A stretch of DNA of 64,000 nucleotides. Origin: Pseudomonadota bacterium. Its GTDB lineage: Bacteria; Pseudomonadota; Alphaproteobacteria; Micropepsales; Micropepsaceae. A program made the translations under genes and the position numbers. The notes beneath the pieces are model-generated. The model saw nothing but the letters and a program-made list of their open reading frames with translations. It made no database searches and had not been told where the DNA came from. Below, in pieces: positions 36,154 through 44,871 of this stretch. Location of the stretch: the NCBI GenBank assembly GCA_021851325.1, contig JAJZDZ010000014.1:1-64000 (forward strand), in the 5' to 3' direction. Numbering within the stretch: position 1 is the stretch's first letter; every line of letters begins with the position of its first letter.

Positions 36154-37169
36154 CAGATGCCACCCCTCTCAATGATCGCCTCGGCCTCGTACAGCAGTGC
36201 CGGAACGTCTTGTTCCAACCCGCGTGCATAGGGGGTTTTCTCTTTGCCCTGGCAATACAGTATCCACGCGCCCTCAACGATCGCCGCCAGCCGCCAGGCC
36301 GCCAAAACCACGTAGTAGTCGATCTTTTTATGGTCGAACCCGGTCTCTTCGGACCAGGTATCTGCCAGCGCACGCGGCGTCATGACGTCCGGCCGGTTTG
36401 ACAATCCTTGCACGAACGCGAAGCCGAGCTTCGCCGAAGGATCTCGGCGCCAGAAGAACAGGCAGAGTCCAAGGTCGATCAGCGGATCGCCCAGAGTCGC
36501 CATCTCCCAGTCAAGTATCGCGCGCAAATGTGGGCCATCGGTGGCCATCAGGCAGTTGTCAAGGTGGAAGTCACAATGAATGATGCTGGCTCGGTCCGGG
36601 GGAGGCAGGTTCTCAATTAGCCAGGCGCCGATCTGGTCGAGTAGCGGTAGATCGCGTACGCGCTCCCGCGCTCTCACATCCAGCCAGCGTTCGACCTGGC
36701 GCCGGACAAATCCCTCGGGACGCCCGAAGCGCTCGGGAAGCAACTCGTGGTAGTTAATCGCATGCACTTGTGCAAGGCCCCGGACCATCTCACGCCCGAG
36801 CGCATCGATGACCTCCGCCCGATCCGGCCAGGACACGGGAAGACTTTCCGAAATCGCAACACCCTCAACCCATTCGGTCACCGCAAATGGCTGACCGATC
36901 ACGCCGGGATCGCCGCACCACGCCACAGGCCTTGGCACCGCTGCGTGGCCGTAAAGCGCCGAGATCGCCTGATATTCGCGTTCGATTCCTGCCGCGGCCT
37001 TGTCGGAAATGACATTAAACGGCGGATGTCGCAGCACCAACCGGCCTTGGCGCGTATCAATCAGCCTCGTGACATTCGAATTTCCGCCAGTTAGGACTGG
37101 TCCCAGTACTATATCCTCGTAACCTGCTGCATCGTGAAGCCATTGGGAGAAGCCCTCTGTGGCAGTCAC
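36153..37169 (-). CDS. APH-like acyl-CoA kinase (ACAD10/11 kinase domain, LvaA-like)
   Basis: A 338-residue protein of the aminoglycoside-phosphotransferase fold, of the branch linked to acyl-CoA dehydrogenases rather than drug resistance. The ATP part has 'LTGGNSNVTRLIDT' and 'LVLRHPP'; the Brenner motif is 'IIHCDFHLDN' and the metal Asp is in 'AILDWEMATLGDP'. I chose the GTG at 37169, overlapping the SDR stop (GTGA); the track start lies inside the SDR. Related proteins (LvaA, N-terminal part of ACAD10/11) phosphorylate 4-hydroxyacyl-CoA before elimination by the dehydrogenase partner. Such a partner is encoded divergently at 39046. No LvaB-like small subunit was recognised. Confidence 0.87.
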   Translation of the reverse strand: MTATEGFSQWLHDAAGYEDIVLGPVLTGGNSNVTRLIDTRQGRLVLRHPPFNVISDKAAAGIEREYQAISALYGHAAVPRPVAWCGDPGVIGQPFAVTEWVEGVAISESLPVSWPDRAEVIDALGREMVRGLAQVHAINYHELLPERFGRPEGFVRRQVERWLDVRARERVRDLPLLDQIGAWLIENLPPPDRASIIHCDFHLDNCLMATDGPHLRAILDWEMATLGDPLIDLGLCLFFWRRDPSAKLGFAFVQGLSNRPDVMTPRALADTWSEETGFDHKKIDYYVVLAAWRLAAIVEGAWILYCQGKEKTPYARGLEQDVPALLYEAEAIIERGGI

Positions 37170-37909
37170 AGGTTGCACATCAACCCCCCGTCGGTGAACA
37201 CCACGGAGCCGGTCATATAGGTCGATCCCGCCACCCACCAGCATACATCCGCGATTTCTTCGGGCGTGCCCATGCGCTGCAGCGGAATGCGATTGACGAT
37301 CGCCCGTCGTGCGCGCTCGGATATGGACGAGGTCATCTCGGTTAAGACGAAACCCGGAACCACCATGTTCACCAGTACTTGTCGCCGAGCAAGCTCTGCT
37401 GCGAGCACCTGTGTCAGGCCCGCTAGCCCTGCCTTGGATGCGCCATAACAGCTGTCACCCGGGAATCCCCGGAAGCCGACCACCGCGCCAATGTTCACAA
37501 CTGCACCACCTGGTGGCATGAGCGGAAGCATCGCCCGGATGATGCGCATTGGTCCGGTGAGGTTGGTCGCCAGGGTTGCGTCCCAATCGCTGTCCGCGAC
37601 ACGATTGATGGTGCCACCGCGGTGGAGCCCGGCGTTGTTTACCAGCACGTCGAGACGGCCCCATTGCTCGCCTATCTGGTCCGCAAGCCGTGCGAGATCC
37701 TCACTGCTTGTGACATCAGCGGCAATGCCTATCGCATTCTCCCCCAACTTCGTCGCAACGCCCGAAACTTCTGCGCTACGACTGACGAGGCATACCCTGT
37801 CGCCTCGACTGCAGGCGAGAGCGGCGACCGCATGGCCGATGCCACGCGACGCACCTGTCACTAGCCAGTGGCGGACGCCCGTTCCGGATTCCGCGGGAAC
37901 CTGTGCCAT
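37166..37909 (-). CDS. Short-chain dehydrogenase/reductase lacking the catalytic Ser
   Basis: A 247-residue classical SDR, first gene of the minus operon, ATG with GGAGAGG upstream. Cofactor motif 'TGASRGIG' (18-25), 'NNAG' (91-94), catalytic Tyr155 and Lys159 in 'CYGASK', and the C-terminal 'VVFTDGG' are intact. The residue 13 before Tyr, normally Ser, is Ala142 ('VVNIGAVVGF'); I confirmed this in the DNA. The enzyme may use another residue, be weak, or have a special substrate. In an lva-like scheme this position would be LvaD, which reduces the 4-oxoacyl-CoA. Coupled to the kinase by GTGA. Confidence 0.9.
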   Translation of the reverse strand: MAQVPAESGTGVRHWLVTGASRGIGHAVAALACSRGDRVCLVSRSAEVSGVATKLGENAIGIAADVTSSEDLARLADQIGEQWGRLDVLVNNAGLHRGGTINRVADSDWDATLATNLTGPMRIIRAMLPLMPPGGAVVNIGAVVGFRGFPGDSCYGASKAGLAGLTQVLAAELARRQVLVNMVVPGFVLTEMTSSISERARRAIVNRIPLQRMGTPEEIADVCWWVAGSTYMTGSVVFTDGGLMCNL

Positions 37910-39045
37910 GTCGGTCAGCCTCTCCGCTCAGAATGTCTGTGCCATAGTCGAGTTGGTGTCACGACGATAGACTTTCTGCACGCCGTACAAGACCCGATAG
38001 CCGACGGCTTCTCCCGCCCGGACCAAAGGCGACATCCTAGGAGGAACGCATACGGAATTTCCCGTCATGCCCATACTAAACTCTCCATCTCTCACGCGCT
38101 GTTGTCGTGACCTCTTGAATGATTGGGCAATGCCGCGTCGGTGACCTGTCAGCGAGCAGCCGATAGGGGCGGGAAGGGCTAATGACCTAATCCTGACTTA
38201 AATGGTATCAAACTTGCTATACCCTAGCAAGTTATGTAGCTTGATGCCAAGCCTTCTCCTGCCGTTGATCGGAACGGATGGGGACGAACGGACTCATCTG
38301 GGGTGTCAGACGATTTATCGCACGGGAAGCTGGCAGATACAGTTTTTCGCTTGACAATGTTTATTGCTTGTTTCGAACTAGTAAATGTCGTCCGCAGATC
38401 GTGGCGGAATTTCTACAACCGGGAGAACATCTGTGGGCCAGCAAATGGCGGGAAAAGCTGACCCTAACTCAAGGGGGCAAGCAGTTTTCGCACAGTGCGG
38501 GCTGCGCGGTGTGCGCGGGATAGTGCGGTCGCCCAGGTCAAAAGCGAGCACGAGGAAAGTTGCGCCCCAATTGATCCCGACATCGTCGCCAAAGTTGGTC
38601 GCAGTATCCTTAACCTGCGCTACGTCGCGGGCCATGAAAGCTGGATTGAGAACGGAACGCTCGCTGTTGCAAGCGAAGGTAGGCTTGTAATGCTTGTGAA
38701 CACTGCTGGCGACTTTGGCTGTGGCGGCGAAGCGAGAAAAATCCAGCAGGGTTGGATGCAACTGGTCTTGAACAATCCGGCCCAAGAGGTTCCCGGGGAT
38801 AAATCTGGTAACGCTGGCGCGGCTCAATGCAAAATAAAACTCTGCGATCATCGGCATATTCGCCCTCTGTTGACTGTTCGGCAGCCTCGAGGAATGCGGC
38901 TAGCACTTGTCCAGGTCTTCGATTTTGATGGGCAGGGACGGCGATCAGCCAGGTATGGCCCCCGCTCCTCTATCTCTAACGCGCTAAAATGGCCATGGAC
39001 AGTGGTTGGCACGCCGGCTGGGCAACGCCACGGAGCATTCAACCG
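37910..39045. promoter_or_regulatory. Divergent intergenic control region, 1.1 kb
   Basis: The region separates the SDR-led minus operon from the dehydrogenase-led plus operon. Besides the palindrome at 38211 it has a TTGACA at 38352. Overlapping ORFs on both strands at 38378-39049 (159 residues minus, 184 plus) have no recognisable domain; one may be a relic gene. Confidence 0.5.
38211..38233. promoter_or_regulatory. Perfect 9-bp palindrome, probable TetR operator
   Basis: AACTTGCTA-N5-TAGCAAGTT is an exact inverted repeat with a TACCC centre, flanked by outer ATCAA/TTGAT elements. It sits in the divergent control region, 300 bases upstream of the SDR start. Size and symmetry fit a TetR-type operator, and the minus operon encodes a TetR protein. 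Confidence 0.7.
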
Positions 39046-40353
39046 ATGAGCTGGAATTTTTCCACTGAACCTGAGTTTGAAGAAAAACTAGAATGGATGC
39101 GGGACTTCGTTGCGCGCGAGATCGAGCCGATGGACCTGGTGTTCCGCAAGCCGGGCGATCCGTTTGACCCGCGCTCGCCGGCTCGTAAGGCGATGGCGCC
39201 ACTGAAGGAAGTGGTGAAGGCGAGGGGATTGTGGGCCTGTCACCTTGGACCCGAACTCGGCGGACAGGGATATGGCCAGCTTCATCTCGGGCTGATGAAC
39301 GAGATACTCGGCCGCAGCCGGTTCGCTCCTACAGTATTCGGGACGCAGGCCCCTGATACTGGTAATGCCGAGGTTCTCGCCCGCTTCGGTACTCTCGAAC
39401 AGAAAGCCCGATACCTTAAGCCGCTGCTCGATGGAGAGATCGTTTCATGTTTCTCCATGACTGAGCCGCAGGCCGGGGCGGATCCAGGCGAGTTCTCCTG
39501 CACTGCCCAGCTCGATGGCGGCGAATGGGTGATCGAGGGTGAGAAGTGGTTTGCAAGCCACGCAGACATGGCTGAATTCCTGATTGTCATGTGCATCACC
39601 AACCCTGAGGTCGCAGTCCATGCCGGTTCGACCACGATCATCGTGCCGCGCAATGCGCCCGGTCTTGAAATTATCCGAAACACCGCGGTCGGACCGAAAG
39701 ACGAGATTGGCAGCGGCGTCCACGGCTATCTGCGGTTCAACGCCTGTCGTGTGCCGCGTGCCAATGCGCTAGGCGAGGTAGGCGAAGGATTTAAAGTCGC
39801 ACAATCGCGTCTCGGTGGGGGTCGCATCCACCACGCTATGCGTACTGTTGGCATGCTCAACAAGGCGATGGAGATGATGTGCGAACGGGCGGTCTCGCGG
39901 GTGACCAAGGGCGAGCGGCTAGCTGACAAGCAGATGGTTCAGGAACGCATCGCCGACAGCTATACTCAGATCACGCAGTTCCGCCTACACGTGCTATACG
40001 CCGCGTGGCTGATGGACCAGGACAAGGGTTACACCCACCGCGTCCGCCGAGAGATTTCCGCGATCAAGGCCGCAATGCCCGGCGTGCTCAAGGACGTCAT
40101 CTATCGCGCGCTCCATCTTCACGGTTCACTCGGTATGTCGAACGAAACGCCACTAATGGATATGTGGCAATATGTTCCAGAAATGGGAATCGTTGATGGC
40201 CCGACCGAGGTACACAAAGTGTCCGTCGCCAGGGACATCCTTCGGCACGTTGCGCCCGCCACTGGCAAGTGGCCGAGTTACTTTGTTCCCGACCGGCGCG
40301 CCGCCGCGCAAAAGAAGTTTGCGGCCTATCTTGGCGAGGAGATAATGCGATGA
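39046..40353 (+). CDS. ACAD10/11-like acyl-CoA dehydrogenase (LvaC-like)
   Basis: A 435-residue flavoenzyme of the acyl-CoA dehydrogenase superfamily. FAD/substrate blocks 'CFSMTEPQAGADP', 'WVIEGEKWFASHAD' and the C-terminal 'IVDGPTEVHKVSVARDIL' are clear, and 'WNFSTEPEFEEKLEWMRDFV' at the start is typical of the ACAD11-like branch. In that branch (LvaC and ACAD10/11) the enzyme eliminates phosphate from a 4-phosphoacyl-CoA made by the kinase. ATG 39046 is preferred; 38989 is an alternative. It leads the plus operon and overlaps the next gene by ATGA. Confidence 0.9.
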   Translation: MSWNFSTEPEFEEKLEWMRDFVAREIEPMDLVFRKPGDPFDPRSPARKAMAPLKEVVKARGLWACHLGPELGGQGYGQLHLGLMNEILGRSRFAPTVFGTQAPDTGNAEVLARFGTLEQKARYLKPLLDGEIVSCFSMTEPQAGADPGEFSCTAQLDGGEWVIEGEKWFASHADMAEFLIVMCITNPEVAVHAGSTTIIVPRNAPGLEIIRNTAVGPKDEIGSGVHGYLRFNACRVPRANALGEVGEGFKVAQSRLGGGRIHHAMRTVGMLNKAMEMMCERAVSRVTKGERLADKQMVQERIADSYTQITQFRLHVLYAAWLMDQDKGYTHRVRREISAIKAAMPGVLKDVIYRALHLHGSLGMSNETPLMDMWQYVPEMGIVDGPTEVHKVSVARDILRHVAPATGKWPSYFVPDRRAAAQKKFAAYLGEEIMR

Positions 40354-40811
40354 GCCTCTCTCTCGAGCAGCGAATTGATGCAGTTGAAACCCGGCTGGCG
40401 CTAGTTGATCTGACTAGCGATTACTGCCACGGCTTTGATAAGCACGATCTCGCCCGCTTCATGGCAATTTGGTGGGAGGACGCAGTCTGGGAAATTGGGC
40501 CTCCGTTCGGAAATTTTGAAGGCCACGTTGGGATCGCCCATGCGGTTGTTGATATCCTCTGGCCGGCCTGGGCGATGTCCACGCATTTCACTACCAACCT
40601 ACGTATCACGCCTGATGGCAACGATTCCGCGCACGGTGTGTGCGACGTCTATTGTATTGGCAATACGAGCGATGGGCAGGCACAAACGGTTGCTGCGACT
40701 TACTTTGACAACTTCACACGGCGCGATGGCATGTGGAAGATCGCGCTACGCCGGGTGAAAATGCAGCATTTCAGTCCACTTAACGGGATAACGCTCGCAG
40801 CGCCGCAATAA
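40350..40811 (+). CDS. SnoaL/NTF2-like small enzyme or dehydratase
   Basis: A 153-residue cone-shaped NTF2-fold protein of the SnoaL_4 kind. 'LVDLTSDYCHGFDKHDLARFMAIWWEDAVW' at the N-terminus and 'GMWKIALRRVKMQHFSP' at the C-terminus are characteristic. The family includes ketosteroid isomerases, limonene-epoxide hydrolases, scytalone dehydratases and dioxygenase small subunits; a buried Asp-His set could act as acid-base pair, but its reaction is not determined. The ATG at 40350 overlaps the dehydrogenase stop. In this operon an isomerase or dehydratase acting on the ring substrate is plausible. Confidence 0.82.
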   Translation: MSLSLEQRIDAVETRLALVDLTSDYCHGFDKHDLARFMAIWWEDAVWEIGPPFGNFEGHVGIAHAVVDILWPAWAMSTHFTTNLRITPDGNDSAHGVCDVYCIGNTSDGQAQTVAATYFDNFTRRDGMWKIALRRVKMQHFSPLNGITLAAPQ

Positions 40812-40833
40812 CGGGCTGCCGAAAGGGAGAAAG

Positions 40834-41640
40834 ATGATGGCCCGGTTTGACGTCGGCGATGGCCGGTCGGTTTACTACGAGCATCATCGTGGCACGCGCA
40901 CACCTGTCGTCCTCATTCACGGATGGGCTATGTCTGGCAGGATCTGGGCGGGAACCGTCGAGGCGCTCAAGGCTGAGGGCCATACAGTGCTGGTAATCGA
41001 CCAACGCGGTTGCGGCCAGTCCGATCGCGATTTCGATGATATGTCGATCCAAGCATTGGCGCGGGACGTTTGCCAGATCGTTGGGCGCGAGACATCCAAG
41101 CCGGTCGTCCTTAACGGCTGGTCGCTCGGTGGCGCCGTCGCAGTGGAGGCCGCGCGCATGCTGGGTAGCATGGCGGCAGGCGTGGTCCTGACTTGCGGGG
41201 CATCACCACGATTCATTCGCTCAGACGACTTCCCCTATGGGGGCGAACCCGGCTCGCTCGATGCAACCGCTTCCGCCCTTGCAGCGGACCGCGCGGGCTT
41301 CTTCCGCGGTCTTGCCCAAGGCGTGTGCGCGCGCGAAGTCAGCCCCGCCACAATCGACTGGATGTGGAGCGCATTCATTGATAGCGGCCCGGACGTGCTC
41401 GCATCGTTGCGTAGTCTCGGCGAGATTGACCAGCGCGAGACGCTGGCGACGCTTGCCGTACCGCTGCTCTCAATCGTCGGCAGCAAGGATGCGATTCTTG
41501 ACCCCCAGATCGGCCTGCTTGCGGCGCAAATGGCTAAGTCCGGCACCGCCGCGACTATGTCGGGATGTGGACATGCTCCGTTCATTGAAGACGCGCCCGC
41601 CTATCTGGCGACGCTTCGCGGCTTTCTTCACCGCCTCTGA
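40834..41640 (+). CDS. Alpha/beta hydrolase, probable lactonase or esterase
   Basis: A 268-residue serine hydrolase resembling BioH-like esterases. Oxyanion block 'LIHGWAMSGRIW', nucleophile Ser in 'NGWSLGGA', acid in 'GSKDAILD', His in 'GCGHAPFIED'. No signal peptide, so it is cytoplasmic. It lies 22 bases after the SnoaL gene behind 'GGGAGAAAG'. Next to a Baeyer-Villiger monooxygenase the natural job is opening the lactone to a hydroxy-acid, as in cyclohexanone and cyclopentanone pathways. A C-C hydrolase role is an alternative. Confidence 0.87.
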   Translation: MMARFDVGDGRSVYYEHHRGTRTPVVLIHGWAMSGRIWAGTVEALKAEGHTVLVIDQRGCGQSDRDFDDMSIQALARDVCQIVGRETSKPVVLNGWSLGGAVAVEAARMLGSMAAGVVLTCGASPRFIRSDDFPYGGEPGSLDATASALAADRAGFFRGLAQGVCAREVSPATIDWMWSAFIDSGPDVLASLRSLGEIDQRETLATLAVPLLSIVGSKDAILDPQIGLLAAQMAKSGTAATMSGCGHAPFIEDAPAYLATLRGFLHRL

Positions 41641-41666
41641 CGGTTGACCCTACACAAGGTAAGGCG

Positions 41667-42779
41667 ATGACCCTGCTCGATCCCTTCTTTAGCCCGTTTA
41701 AGTGTAAGTCGCTCAAGCTAGCCAATCGCTTCATGATGGCGCCGATGTCGCGTTACTTTGCGCCAGGCGGCGTGCTCACCCTAGATTCCGCAAATTACTA
41801 CCGTCGCCGTATCGAAGGTGGCGTTGGGGCGGTGATTACCGAGGCGGTTGCCATCGACAGGCCAGGCTCAGTCGCCGCCGATACCGTGCCACGCTTCTTT
41901 GGAAAGGAGGCGCTTGCCGCTTGGGACCGTGCCCGTGCCGGCATCCATTCCGCGGGCGGGGCTATTATTCCTCAGTTGTGGCACGTCGGTGGGTGCACAG
42001 ACTTCAACTTTCCTGATTCTCCGCATGATCCGCTCGAAAGTCCATCTGGTCTCGTTGGACCAGGGATTGAGGGTGGTCGGGTCATGACTGCGCAGGACGT
42101 TGAGGGGGTTATTGCGTCATTCGTACGCGGTGCACTCGATGCACAGCGGCTGGGCTTTGATGCCGTCGAGCTTCACGGCGCCCATGGCTATCTGTTTGAT
42201 CAGTTTTTTTGGGATGTTACCAACCGACGCGAAGACCAATACGGCGGCCCTGACATCGCTACGCGTGTGCGCTTCGCTGCGGACACGGTTGCCGCGATCC
42301 GTGCCGCCACTGGTCCAGATTTCGCGATCATCTTCCGTTTCTCACAGTGGAAGACCTATCTCTACGAAGCGAAGATTGCGACGACGCCGGTGGAACTGGA
42401 AAGCTGGCTCACTCCGCTTGCCGATGCTGGGGTCGACATCTTCCACTGTTCCGAGCGCCGTTTCTGGGAGTCTGCATTTCCGCAGGAAGATGATCGCAAC
42501 CTTGCCGGATGGGCAAAGCACGTTACCGGAAAGCCCACGATCACTGTCGGCTCCGTCGGCCTCGATCGGGACCTGATGCAGGACTTCGTCGAAGGGCAGT
42601 CCGTGCCAACGCTTAAGTCGCTCGACGAGCTAGCCCGCCGGTTTGAGCGAGGTGACTTCGATCTTGTTGCGCTTGGTCGCGTCCTGCTTGCCGATCCAAA
42701 CTGGCTCGTAAAGGTCCGTAGCGGCGCGGTCGATCAGCTCAAGCCCTATTCGCGGGAGTGCATGAACACCCTTTACTGA
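41667..42779 (+). CDS. Old-yellow-enzyme family NADH:flavin oxidoreductase
   Basis: A 370-residue FMN TIM-barrel enzyme. 'LANRFMMAPMSR', the substrate His pair replaced by the common 'ELHGAHGYLFDQFFW', 'RREDQYGG' and the C-terminal 'DLVALGRVLLADPNWL' identify the family. It lacks the C-terminal FeS/FAD domains of 2,4-dienoyl-CoA reductases, so it is a simple ene-reductase. In this operon it would reduce the C=C bond of an enone before the monooxygenase step. Confidence 0.92.
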   Translation: MTLLDPFFSPFKCKSLKLANRFMMAPMSRYFAPGGVLTLDSANYYRRRIEGGVGAVITEAVAIDRPGSVAADTVPRFFGKEALAAWDRARAGIHSAGGAIIPQLWHVGGCTDFNFPDSPHDPLESPSGLVGPGIEGGRVMTAQDVEGVIASFVRGALDAQRLGFDAVELHGAHGYLFDQFFWDVTNRREDQYGGPDIATRVRFAADTVAAIRAATGPDFAIIFRFSQWKTYLYEAKIATTPVELESWLTPLADAGVDIFHCSERRFWESAFPQEDDRNLAGWAKHVTGKPTITVGSVGLDRDLMQDFVEGQSVPTLKSLDELARRFERGDFDLVALGRVLLADPNWLVKVRSGAVDQLKPYSRECMNTLY

Positions 42780-42879
42780 GGCCGTTTGGAGCGAGGATGC
42801 TTCCGGACCCGATTGAGATCGAATGCAACAAAGTAAGTCAACTGCGCCATTGGCCAGACTTGCGAGGAAAGGACAAGCG

Positions 42880-44541
42880 ATGAACGCCACGGACACCAGA
42901 GCCGCGAAGGCACAAGCAGTGTCGGGAGAGGTTGATTTCGATGCCATCGGCATCGGTGCGGGGTTCGCAGGGATCGCGCTGATCCATTATCTGCGGGAGG
43001 CGGGACTTTCCGTCCGCATCTTCGACCGCGCTGCCGAAGTCGGAGGGACATGGGCTTGGAACTGCTATCCTGGTGCTGCTACCGACAGTGAGAGCTATTA
43101 CTATTGCCTGGCCTTCTCAAAGGAAATTCTGCAGGAATGGTCGTGGACCAAGCGTTATCCAGGGCGGGAGGAAACCCAGAAATATCTCCAGTTCGTCGCC
43201 GATAAGTGCCACATGTGGCCACATATCCAGCTGAACACCGAAATTGTCGAGGCGCGCTATCTTGAGGATCGTGGGATCTGGCAGGTCACCACCGCAACCG
43301 GGGAAATTTTCACCTGCAAATACTTTATCAGCGGTATGGGCATGATCTCCGAGCCCCTGATCCCGCGCATCCCAGGAATGGAGCGCTTCAAAGGTCCACT
43401 GTTCCACTCCTCGCGCTGGCCGCACGAAGGGTTGGACTATGCCAGTAAGCGGGTGGGTATTATCGGCGCTGGAGCGACAACGGTCCAGATGGTTCCAGTG
43501 CTGGCGCAAACTGCAGCAAGCGTCACTGTATTCCAGCGCACGCCGAACTACATCCTGCCTGCAATGCAGCGTGATATGACCCCGGAGTGGGAAAGGGAGA
43601 TCAAGCAGAACTATGAAGCGATAATCGCAAAGTGCCGCAACCATGTGTTCGGCATGGCCTTTGACAGTCCTGTCGGCCGCAATGCGCTCGATACGCCACC
43701 CAAAGAGCGGCAGCGTATCTTTGAAGAGAATTGGACCGGCAGCTTTCGCTGGGTATTTGAGACCTTTGATGACCTGCTCGCCAGCCCGGAGGCGAACCGT
43801 ATGGCTGCGGACTTTATCGGTGCGAAGATGAGGGAACGTGTGCGCGATCCGCACGTCGCCGATTTGCTCACGCCAACATTCGACGATTACCCGCTCTTTG
43901 CCAAGCGTCCGCCACTCGATCATGGTTACCTCGAAGCGTTTAACGAGGAACATGTCCACCTCGTCGACATCAAGAATGATCAGCCGTTAGTCGAGATCAC
44001 TGAGACGGGCATACGCACGACGAAGGGGCACTATGAGTTCGACATCATCGTGCTAGCTACCGGCTTCAAGGCCTACACCGGAGCGCTTGAAGCCTTTCCA
44101 ATCCGAGGGGAAGGCGGCCAGACGCTCGCACAGAAATGGAAGACGCTGTCGGAATGCATCATGGGCGTGTGTACTTCCGGGTTTCCCAACATGTTCATGG
44201 TTACTGGCCCGCAAGCGCCCTTCGCCAATCTGCCCACGTCGATTGAACAGAACGTCATCTGGATCACACGCTGCATCACGAAGATGGAGCGTGAGGGCCT
44301 GGATTTGTGCCGGCCGCGCCGTGAGGCCGAAGAAGCCTGGACGGCGCAGACTGCGGACATTCACAGGCAGACGCTCATGGCTGAAGGCTACAAGGTCAAT
44401 TCGTGGATGATGGGTGCCAACCGGGAGGACAAGCCGCCACGCGTATTGATTTATTTCGGTGGGGCAAACTTCTACTATGACGCGCTCGATGCATCAGCGC
44501 AGAAGGGCTTCCCAGAGTTATCATTCGAGAAGCGATCCTAA
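42880..44541 (+). CDS. Baeyer-Villiger monooxygenase (CHMO-type, class B flavoprotein)
   Basis: A 553-residue FAD/NADPH enzyme. The FAD Rossmann motif 'GIGAGFAGI' (24-32), the type-I BVMO fingerprint F-x-G-x3-H-x3-W-P as 'FKGPLFHSSRWP' (170-181), and the NADPH motif 'GIIGAGATTVQ' (193-203) are intact; 'GGTWAWNCYPGAATDSES' is the usual block after the first motif. ATG 42880 has GAGGAAAGGAC upstream; the track start 57 bases earlier is less likely. It inserts oxygen beside a ketone to give an ester or lactone. It is the last gene of the plus operon. Confidence 0.93.
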   Translation: MNATDTRAAKAQAVSGEVDFDAIGIGAGFAGIALIHYLREAGLSVRIFDRAAEVGGTWAWNCYPGAATDSESYYYCLAFSKEILQEWSWTKRYPGREETQKYLQFVADKCHMWPHIQLNTEIVEARYLEDRGIWQVTTATGEIFTCKYFISGMGMISEPLIPRIPGMERFKGPLFHSSRWPHEGLDYASKRVGIIGAGATTVQMVPVLAQTAASVTVFQRTPNYILPAMQRDMTPEWEREIKQNYEAIIAKCRNHVFGMAFDSPVGRNALDTPPKERQRIFEENWTGSFRWVFETFDDLLASPEANRMAADFIGAKMRERVRDPHVADLLTPTFDDYPLFAKRPPLDHGYLEAFNEEHVHLVDIKNDQPLVEITETGIRTTKGHYEFDIIVLATGFKAYTGALEAFPIRGEGGQTLAQKWKTLSECIMGVCTSGFPNMFMVTGPQAPFANLPTSIEQNVIWITRCITKMEREGLDLCRPRREAEEAWTAQTADIHRQTLMAEGYKVNSWMMGANREDKPPRVLIYFGGANFYYDALDASAQKGFPELSFEKRS

Positions 44542-44871
44542 GCCCAGCTTTATAGCCGGGGAGTGGAGCAGCGCTCGCTAGCCATGACGTTGCGCGGGCT
44601 TGGCCTGGTTCGGATATCCGACACCCCCGGCACAGGCTCACGGCTCTCAGGTGAAGCGGTCGCAGATCCTTTGAGCGCGGTTTGTTAACATATTGAATCT
44701 GATAGCTATTCAGGAATATTGGGCTTTCGGAGCCCGCACCTGTTTGAGCCCGGATGTCATCACCGTGTCGGGCGAAGCCCCTCCTGCGTCCGGATACGAT
44801 CTTTCGAAGAGAGCTTTTGACCCTTCCTGAAGATTGCGGTCAAATCTGATTTGCCGTGATGAGCTGACGCC
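44542..44871. other. 330-base gap before selO
   Basis: No ORF of interest, no strong hairpin with T-run. GC rises again to core values here, so this is a probable edge of the catabolic region. Confidence 0.4.

Noticed and set aside
36153-37169. Aminoglycoside resistance gene
   Set aside because: APH fold is present, but the gene is coupled to an acyl-CoA synthetase and SDR and matches the ACAD10/11-associated kinase branch.
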